Shown here: positions 57,290 to 64,000 of the stretch, one piece after another
How the letters are laid out: the number at the start of each line of letters is the position of its first letter
How positions within the stretch are numbered: the stretch's first letter is position 1
NCBI GenBank assembly: GCA_051453625.1
Contig: JBOZIK010000001.1
Location: forward strand, 99,448,157 to 99,512,156
Direction: 5' to 3'
DNA: 64,000 bases
DNA from: Welwitschia mirabilis
Taxonomy: Eukaryota > Gnetophyta > Gnetopsida > Welwitschiales
Program-made: the position numbers and the translations under genes
The notes under the pieces: model-generated
What the model saw: only the letters and a program-made list of their open reading frames with translations
The model's database searches: none
What the model was told of the DNA's origin: nothing

Positions 57290-58350
57290 CACTGCGAAGA
57301 GTGGAAAGAGGAGAGGTGTGGACTATCCTCAAGAAAATGAAATTAAACCAAAGTCCAAGCTTGAATGGCTAGACAATTGGGTTCTTTAGGAGCTACTAGG
57401 AGATAATTAGGAGATCAATTGAGCTAGCAATCAATAAGGTTTTGGAATTGGGCACAATCCCTCATGCTTGAAACAATACGCATGTTATAATGATTTCGAA
57501 GAAAGGGCGGGCAGATGATGTATAGGACTATAGACCTATTGGGGTATGTAATGTTATTTACAGACTGTTCATGAAAATGCTTGTATCCAAGATTTGTCCA
57601 TCGTTATCCTAGGTGATCAAGCCAAAACAAGCAAGTTTTTAGAGAAAAGATCGATCGTGGATCATGTAATTTGTAATCATGAGCTGTTTCATTCTATTCG
57701 AAGAAAACAGAAAAGAGTCTATGCACTGAAATTAGATGTAAGGAAAACTTGTGATAGCATCCCTTGGAATTTTCTTGAGCATGTGTTGTTAACAAAAGGA
57801 TTCCCAAAGAGTTTTGTGGAGCTCATCATTCACACGCAGAAAAAAACCAGGTTCAATGTTTAGAATGAACCAGAGTATCCATGGCCTTTTTAAAACTGGG
57901 AAAGGCTTGACAAAGGGGGATCCGTTTTCCCCTTACCTTTTCATTATATTGTTGGACGTGCTACAAGATTATATTTAGAAGGAAGGGGTGCAAGGCATGA
58001 GAATCCATAAGATGAATGTCCTGTGCACTCACTTTGCGGATGATTCAATTATTTTTNNNNNNNNNNAGGCTGATATACAACAAATTTGAGCCATAAAAGC
58101 AAAGTTGGAACAATTTGGTTTGGAATCGGGACTGACAGTTAGTGGGGCAAAAAGTAGGGCCTATTTCATCAACACCTAGGGCAGTGTGCAAAGAGCGATG
58201 GAAAGAGAGCTAAGGATCGTAGGAGGTAGTCTAGCAAATGTCTATTTGGGGATTCCCACATTTGCTTGAAGACGAGGTCATTCATGGAGAATTCTAGTTT
58301 AGAAAATGCCAAAGCTAGGATGCCATTTTCCTCTCTAGCAAGGGGAGGAT
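57290..58350 (+). pseudogene. L1-like reverse transcriptase (decayed)
   Basis: Order of motifs: KKMKLNQSPSLNG near 57335, HVIMISKKGRADDV.DYRPIG then VCNVIYRLFMKMLVSKI (57480-57595), RSIVDHVICNHELFHSI (57648-57698), ALKLDVRKTCDSIPWNFLEH (57725-57785), GLTKGDPFSPYLFIILLDVL (about 57905-57962) and HFADDSIIF (58030-58056) with both catalytic Asp. A 10-N gap follows, then LESGLTVSGAKS near 58120-58160 and VYLGIP. A few stops and frameshifts, but the active-site block itself is intact. Closest overall layout is plant L1. Confidence 0.88.
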
Positions 58351-59460
58351 AACACTGGCTAAATCTATCATTGTGGCTATAGCAATGTATGGTGCCTTGG
58401 TGGGAGTGCTTCCAAAGACGGTAGAGGGATTAATTAACAAGTTGGTCAAGAACTTCGTTTGGGAAGGAGGAAAAGGAGGGAATAAAATTCATGTAGCAGC
58501 TGGGAAGGAGCTCGCTAAGCTAGTTGAGTCTGTGGAATGGGGAATCCAGGACATTAATGATGGTGCTTTCTTCATGCAAGTGAATCTCATAAACAGACTA
58601 GAAGTGGGGGTGAATTCCCCTTGGATCAGAAGCATTAAAGAAAGTATAAGGCCTGGGAGGCACGACAGAGGAACTCACCCTTCTTGGGGGTAGTTTGCGA
58701 AGGCAGAAGAACACTAGAGGCGCTAACTACTTGGAAAATAAGAGAAGGTAACCTCTCTTTCTAGTATTCAAGGATTTTAAGCAGGGTTATTCCTAATGAA
58801 GTAGAGGAGTTGAAGACAACGAAATACTGGCTTAGCCATAATGTTGGTAGGAAGGTCAGGAATTACTTGGGAATAGAGTGGTTGCCGAGCTCGGGGAATT
58901 CTAATATTGATAATGCAATAGGGAACCTTTAGAGGTTAACAAGTACACTAACACTGAGCCTTCCTCGGAGTTAGATATCTATACAGTGGAGGGTGAGAAG
59001 CCAAGGGCAAAACCCATCTTGATTGAAAAGTCGAGTGGAATAAGATGCTCTATAAGGCCTCGAGGAAAACGGACATGGGAAAAAGGGTCGTCCTGAGATG
59101 ATTAATTATCAAGAATAAAGTTCTAACAAAGGTTAAGTTAAGGAAAAGGGGATTTAACATTTCAGATGAGTGCTAGAGCTGTGGGAGAACTGAAACGACA
59201 AAACACCTTTTTGGGATTGCCCATTAGCTAGAGGAGTGTGGAAAGGGTTCAATGCAACAATAACATGGCCCAAAGTTGTCAATGAATCTCGTAAATTTGC
59301 GAAAATCCCTCTTTGGTTTTTATGGATGGTGCAAAATCAGTATGTTTTCAATAATATAAAGCCTTCCATTGGGAGTATTCCAAGGAAAATTCATAGGAAA
59401 GTTGCCCGTTTGCTCATGCTGAAAGCAATGGGGAAGGATCCCTAGGCTAAAGCAAAGAAT
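58351..59460 (+). pseudogene. LINE ORF C-terminal part (thumb, zf-RVT, tail)
   Basis: The open frame 58373-58693 reads MAIAMYGALVGVLPKTVEGL then KLVKNFVWEGGKGGNKIH, the ..P....M.....P......I.K..R.FLW.. thumb region. Around 59160-59240 CW.CG.TETT...FWDCPLARGVW is a worn zf-RVT segment. The frame 59236-59445 (IPLWFLWMVQNQYVFNNIKP) is the usual tail motif with W...W..RN...F.N. Decayed but colinear with RT upstream. Confidence 0.7.
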
Positions 59461-59479
59461 GCAGACAAATTTAGAGCGA

Positions 59480-60060
59480 ATTAGGACATGTGAGGTAGGA
59501 TAAATGAGGTGGGATGGGGGCCCTTGGTGGAGCTCAAGGGAGACTCCAATTTCGTGTCTACCAAAGCTATAGTCAAAGTCAAGATTGTGGTGCGTCAAGG
59601 GCTAGTTCTAGTTCCACCGCATCTCATATTGCAAATTATCCAAACTCCAGAGAAAGTGGACCCAGTCTTTCCCACTTCCATGTCTCTCGGCGATGGAGAT
59701 AGGTTCCTTGGGCGAAGAGCCCCTGGAACCAGAAAGGGGTATATCAGACGGGCTGAGTTGGAAGAGCAATGGTAGCTTGTGGTGGAGTTTATAGATCAAT
59801 ATCCTATTCAGGATGGTAACTTTTCGAAGCCCAAGGGTTTGCATTTCCACTTCCCTTTTGTGCTCAAGGAGGGACGAAGGGTGAACATCCCTTTCTTCTT
59901 CTCAAAGAAACTAAAAGGGAATGTCGGATGCCAACCTTCTGGGTTGGTCAAGAAAATCATTGAGTTTTTGTGAAACGAAAATAGCAGCCTGAGAAGGAAC
60001 CGTAGGCGCCAAAGGGAGGATGGGGCCAATATTCTTGGAGCGAGGTTTTCCCGCTCTTAG
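59480..60060 (+). pseudogene. Unrecognised ORF, probably retroelement-related
   Basis: The + frame 59509-59775 contains PHLILQIIQTPEKVDPVFPT and RRAPGTRKGYIRRAELEEQW. After a TAG the same frame continues (59779-59973) as LVVEFIDQYPIQDGNFSKPK, then HFHFPFVLKEGRRVNIPFFF and QPSGLVKKIIEFL. One stop interrupts about 155 residues, so it is comparatively well preserved. The same order of motifs (LHF.F., a ..PNYLHYSL-like segment, GLI..L) is seen in the remnant at 15.8-16.04 kb. I cannot name the family. Minus-strand frames here are shadows. Confidence 0.45.
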
Positions 60061-60475
60061 AGCAAGCAAAGATGCACAAGGTCATTGTGTTGGGAGTGAA
60101 GCCAAATCTCTTGATGTTATTTATTCCTTTGTAGTTTGACTTCATATATTTTTATATAGTCCCCTTTTTTGTTGTAATTTAATNNNNNNNNNNNNNNNNN
60201 NNNNNNNNNNNNNNNNNNNNNNNNNNNNNNNNNNNNNNNNNNNNNNNNNNNNNNNNNNNNNNNNNNNNNNNNNNNNNNNNNNNNNNNNNNNNNNNNNNNN
60301 NNNNNNNNNNNNNNNNNNNNNNNNNNNNNNNNNNNNNNNNNNNNNNNNNNNNNNNNNNNNNNNNNNNNNNNNNNNNNNNNNNNNNNNNNNNNNNNNNNNN
60401 NNTCTCCACATTGGGGTTTTCCACGTAAATCTGATGTGTTGATCTTTGCATTTTGCTTGTGCTTTGCTACATTTT
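60061..60475. other. N gap and flanks, no gene seen
   Basis: N run 60184-60402. A T-rich stretch ending in CTAACAG (60465-60482) just before the J-domain remnant could be a splice acceptor. Confidence 0.45.
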
Positions 60476-60482
60476 TCTAACA

Positions 60483-61196
60483 GGTCAGAGGTGCACAAGC
60501 TTGGTGGAAGTAGCCAGGAGGCTCATGCTTCAAAGGAGGGGGGAGCTCCCCCTCCCTCCTCCCCTAAGGCGGGAAGGAATCATTCGATTGTGGGGATGAG
60601 TGGAGGTGTTCCCCCAAACGAAAAACAGAAGCCTAGTGCAGTGCATGCTGAAGGAGGGGCAAAGGAGGGAAGCCTCGAGGTTATTAAAATTAGTGAAACT
60701 GAGGGAAGCAAAGATGGGGCTGAGAAGACACTTCTGCAGGGGTGGTTTAGTGAGGAAGCTAGGTGGAAAGCTTGGAATGACCAAAAGGCACAAGGCTGAA
60801 AGGAACTAGGTCCTAGGTTTGCTAGCAGTTCCAGTAGCTTCTCAGGCAAGGACGAGATAGGAGAGGATGGAGGGGGTGGAGAACATGAGTCTGATTTTGA
60901 GTCAGTTTGATTCTAAGTCAAATTATGATGATCTACCAATGGCACAAGAATGGAATGACCACTACATGGTGTTGGGGCTTAGGCCTGGAGCGAAACAAAA
61001 GGACATACATAGAGCCCAGAGGAAGCTAGTGCTACAATGGCACCCGACAAGAACAGGAATCATCCTTAGGAGGCACTGGCAAGAACAATTGAGATTAATG
61101 GAGCTAAGGATGTGTTAGCAAACAAGAAGACCAGATCTCTATTCCATTTCTTACATCGTGAAAGACTCATCCAGAAGTATGGACGATGGTTCTAGT
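60483..61196 (+). pseudogene. J-domain (DnaJ/HSP40-like) gene fragment, broken
   Basis: The frame from 60483 reads SEVHKLGGSSQEAHASKEGG, then GWFSEEARWKAWNDQKAQG and, after a stop, SSSSSFSGKDEIGEDGGGGE. The J-domain starts near 60930 (AQEWNDHYMVLGLRPGAKQK, then DIHRAQRKLVLQWHP). The HPD motif essential for stimulating HSP70 is destroyed by a one-base loss in CAC-CC-GAC near 61041-61048. The domain resumes in the next frame as DKNRNHP, EALARTIEIN, AKDVLANKKTRSLFHFL, ending KYGRWF at a TAG. An acceptor-like CTAACAG precedes it, hinting at a former spliced gene rather than a retrocopy. Confidence 0.75.
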
Positions 61197-61199
61197 CAT

Positions 61200-61551
61200 A
61201 TTGTTGGTTGTTTTTTGTTTTGATCTTGCTTAAGTTTATGCAGGTTTGTAGCTTTTAGGAGGTGCTCCATAGATCTCCATTGGTTATTTTTAGTTTAGAT
61301 CTCTTTTTGCTTACCCTAGAGGGGAAGTCATGCCCCTTGGCTACAGGGTTATTAGTAGGGAACATCTTGGTGCTAGACTAGGAGGTCTTATTAGTATTTG
61401 GTTTGTGCTTAGGGTTCAATTTGCTAATTTTTGTTTGTACATGTTGTTAAGGAGAGGTCCCCCTCCTCCCTGAAAATTTTGCCTTATGAATACATTCCAT
61501 AGTTTTCTTTATTTTGTAATAGATCATGACCCATTTTCAAGGGGAAAAAAA
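61200..61551 (+). mobile_element. 3'-UTR-like segment ending in A-run
   Basis: T/G-rich non-coding text (TTGTTGGTTGTTTTTTG...) ending TTTATTTTGTAATAGATCATG then CAAGGGGAAAAAAA (61541-61551). The look is that of a plant LINE or mRNA 3' end. It could be the 3' UTR of the J-domain sequence or the end of the LINE that starts at 54.8 kb. Confidence 0.35.
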
Positions 61552-62369
61552 TTGTCTTGTTAGTAACTCTTCACCATTACATCATTGGCATAATTTGTCC
61601 CAATGAAGGAGGAAACCTGCATAAAGGGATCAACAGTCGTGAGTTCTACCATTTTTTTTGGAATAAACAATAACATGTTCTTCAAAGAGTGCATTTACAG
61701 AGGGGATGCTGGAAACTGCATGATTAAAGATCACTTTTTCTTCTGAATGAAGATCATTGTTTCTCCTAACTTATTTGTGCAAATTGCGGAATGAGGGCTT
61801 GAAGGCAAGCTCCACATGCCTTCAATTATCAAAATGCTTACCAACTTGCCTCACCCTACAATCCTAGCTAAGGCAAGTATAGTACAATCTTTAGGTAGTA
61901 GGTGTGCTCACATTCTCAAGGACCACTTAGGATAAGCACATTTGTCAATAATCTAATTATACAATTTTCCATTTTTTTCCCTTAGGTTACATATTTGGCT
62001 AGCCGCCAATTTAAAGTTCCTAGGTATTGCCATTAAATTTCATTTCTTGAACTACAACATTGTAATGTGTGACCTGAAAGTAATAAGGAATATTATCTCT
62101 AGTCATTTTATGTAGCTTTTGATCATAACATCATGATTGGAATAGTTGCAACTTGAGGATTTGAAAAACCTCTGAACAATGCAAAAGCAAGACGAGATCT
62201 CCAAGACACAAAGACGTCTGAGTTGAAGAGAGACTCCAGGAAGCTTCATATCAAGTTACAACTACACGACTAGCAGACGAGATTGGGTCAAGAGGATTAA
62301 GCTCATAAAGAACTCTAAGGGGAGGAAATGCACTCTTGTTCTTTAAAATGTTGTCATTAAGGGGGTGAG
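61552..62369. other. Unresolved, probably the 3' internal part of a Copia element
   Basis: No domain recognised. AAGGGGGTGAG at 62359-62369 is a good polypurine tract just before the LTR-like copy at 62370, so this stretch may be the 3' internal end of that element. Confidence 0.4.
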
Positions 62370-62703
62370 TATTGGAAATATAATGCCAAGATATCTTATA
62401 TGTGAAGACAAAATAAATGAAACCTAAAATTCGGATTTGCTAGGAATTTATGATCAATAACTATCCTTGGATACAAACAGATATCCGTAAGTCACTATAA
62501 GATAATGAAAGTATGAAACTTATTCATATATAAGCTAAATGGATTACACCTATTCTAAGGATAACAGCCATCCCTAAACCTGTGATAGCTTATAATTGAA
62601 ACCCATACTATGGCATTCGATATCTCATTGTAACCATCATAATTCATTAATACAGACGAATCCCATCATGTCTTGGGATCTATAATTACCTGTTGTCCAA
62701 CGT
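62370..62703 (+). mobile_element. Copia LTR, second copy of family E
   Basis: Starts TATTGGAAATATAATGCC right after a polypurine tract. Its right half aligns with the LTR at 48.55-48.89 kb (shared blocks listed there), ending near CCTGTTGTCCAAC. The position after a polypurine tract makes it a 3' LTR. Its element body is mostly missing. Confidence 0.55.
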
Positions 62704-62705
62704 AA

Positions 62706-62911
62706 ATGAGGAACATAGGCCTATGCAAGCAATGGCCTTTCACCTCATTATTGTTCAAGCATCTTTTCAATATGCATTTGATCAAAACACTGAATGGCCA
62801 AATTAGCAATGTTGTCATGATCTACATGGATTATATCATAGTATTCTCCATTAATAAAGAACACCAAGCTGCTCACTTAAAAGTGACTTGTCAAACATTC
62901 TCATAATTGGC
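62706..62911 (+). pseudogene. Gypsy reverse transcriptase scrap
   Basis: The 66-residue frame 62706-62906 reads LLFKHLFNMHLIKTLNGQIS then VVMIYMDYIIVFSINKEHQA and AHLKVT. This is the Gypsy motif ...V(Y/F)LDDIL(V/I)(Y/F)S...EEH..HL..V. The second catalytic Asp is Tyr (YMDY). An N gap (62912-63432) cuts it on the right. Only the active-site neighbourhood is left. Confidence 0.6.
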
Positions 62912-63432
62912 NNNNNNNNNNNNNNNNNNNNNNNNNNNNNNNNNNNNNNNNNNNNNNNNNNNNNNNNNNNNNNNNNNNNNNNNNNNNNNNNNNNNNNNNN
63001 NNNNNNNNNNNNNNNNNNNNNNNNNNNNNNNNNNNNNNNNNNNNNNNNNNNNNNNNNNNNNNNNNNNNNNNNNNNNNNNNNNNNNNNNNNNNNNNNNNNN
63101 NNNNNNNNNNNNNNNNNNNNNNNNNNNNNNNNNNNNNNNNNNNNNNNNNNNNNNNNNNNNNNNNNNNNNNNNNNNNNNNNNNNNNNNNNNNNNNNNNNNN
63201 NNNNNNNNNNNNNNNNNNNNNNNNNNNNNNNNNNNNNNNNNNNNNNNNNNNNNNNNNNNNNNNNNNNNNNNNNNNNNNNNNNNNNNNNNNNNNNNNNNNN
63301 NNNNNNNNNNNNNNNNNNNNNNNNNNNNNNNNNNNNNNNNNNNNNNNNNNNNNNNNNNNNNNNNNNNNNNNNNNNNNNNNNNNNNNNNNNNNNNNNNNNN
63401 NNNNNNNNNNNNNNNNNNNNNNNNNNNNNNNN

Positions 63433-64000
63433 AAGCAAATTGTTGCATCAACTCTAGAACATTTCTAGGATATAAAGTTTGCAATAGTACTAATGTAGTC
63501 TCATTCCAAAGAGGACTAAGGCCTTTACCCCAACTTATTACTGACCCATCGGCCTGTGTAACAAAATCTAAAGAGTTCCCTCCAAAGTTCTCGTTAGCCA
63601 TCTCTACTCGCAAGTTGATTCAAGCAAATAGGTTTTGTGAAGAACCACTTCATCCAAGACCAATTGATTGTCAAACATGAAATCACTGACTTATGTGCTA
63701 AGGCCCAATTCAGTATTATCGTTTTGAAATTAGATATAGCTAAAGCATTTGATGACATTTTTAGCATCCCCTCATACAAGTTCTAAAAATGAAGAACTTT
63801 AGTGATGCTTTTGTAAATTTAGCTTGCAGTGTGTCATTAAATGGTGGAGGTAAGAAAATAGAAAAAGAGAACAATCAAATTTTCAGCATTTATAGGGATA
63901 AATACCTATTGGTGTAAGTTATGATTTTACTTTCCAAATACCACTCCAATAATATGCAGTACAATCAAGAAATGGTTCAATTTGTGGGATGGCACGTTAA
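63433..64000 (+). pseudogene. LINE reverse transcriptase fragment, runs off the window
   Basis: Pieces in shifting + frames are LIPKRTKAFTPTYY.PIGLCNK (about 63500-63562), matching LIPK.......FRPI.LCN, SKVLVSHLYSQV, and SSKTN.LSNMKSLTYVL. VLKLDIAKAFDDI (about 63721-63760) matches LKLD..KA(F/Y)D.V. LIQVLKMKNFSDAFVNLAC (63772-63826) matches ...L...GF...FV.L. Unlike the LINE at 54.8 kb this copy is more worn and appears to be of a different subfamily. The long frames through the N run are artefacts. Confidence 0.65.

Noticed and set aside
59957-60849. Minus-strand frames opposite the unknown ORF and the J-domain fragment
   Set aside because: The + strand carries recognisable J-domain and protein-like order; the minus frames are complements of GC-rich coding text.

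Overview
The window looks like nuclear DNA of a seed plant with a large genome full of old transposable elements; a conifer or other gymnosperm is my best guess. The reasons are the AT-rich background, wall-to-wall decayed LTR retrotransposons and LINEs with plant-type domains, one plant-specific host gene (Sel1/MYND type, F-box family) split by introns, and no bacterial-style operons. Nothing here identifies a species. Almost every coding trace carries stop codons and frameshifts, so most short open reading frames are chance or shadows. Several runs of N (10, 100 or a few hundred bases) are scaffold gaps, and two are flanked by duplicated sequence that looks like failed gap closure.

Layout. 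1-12.4 kb: a Ty3/Gypsy (Athila/Tat-like) region with gag-pol remnants on + (about 1.1-6.06 kb) and three copies of one LTR family, one inverted (1-0.99 kb) and two direct (6.85-8.09 and 11.18-12.36 kb). 12.4-19 kb: a TATA-bearing AT-rich block, a 24-bp minisatellite, a + strand LINE reverse transcriptase tail (14.0-15.4 kb) and an unrecognised retroelement-like coding stretch (15.5-18.1 kb). 19-27 kb: a possible Copia LTR, then a very decayed minus-strand LINE (gag-like DUF4283 domain at 26.9-26.3 kb, endonuclease at 25.4-24.6 kb). 27.06-31.8 kb: a clearer minus-strand L1-like LINE ending in a poly(A) tail, plus part of a second related copy. 32-34.6 kb: nothing recognised except a perfect 45-bp tandem duplication.

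34.6-35.3 kb holds a GC-rich, TATA-containing patch followed by a dense one-direction cluster of GTCAA (W-box complement) motifs. 35.9-38.95 kb is a pair of diverged direct repeats around a decayed minus-strand ORF. 40.17-41.39 kb is the only convincing host gene: two 3' exons of a Sel1-repeat/MYND zinc-finger protein on the minus strand, whose F-box exon was not found. 42.6-44.3 kb is an unrecognised minus-strand coding remnant including a coiled coil.

44.5-48.9 kb is a decayed + strand Copia element with its 3' LTR. 48.98-52.15 kb is a younger Copia element with near-identical LTR ends, into whose gag a related Copia has inserted. Both LTRs carry arrays of a GGGACATCCC-like pseudo-palindrome. 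54.8-59.45 kb is a + strand L1-like LINE. It is followed by an unrecognised ORF, a decayed J-domain (DnaJ) gene fragment with a broken HPD motif (60.48-61.2 kb), a LINE-like 3' end, a second copy of the 48.6-kb Copia LTR (62.37-62.70 kb), a small Gypsy RT scrap and a + strand LINE RT fragment running off the right edge.

The elements do not act together as a pathway. The picture is a gene-poor region shaped by repeated insertion, nesting and decay, with one host gene probably stretched by element-filled introns. I found no CRISPR, rRNA or tRNA gene and no convincing new multi-gene system.
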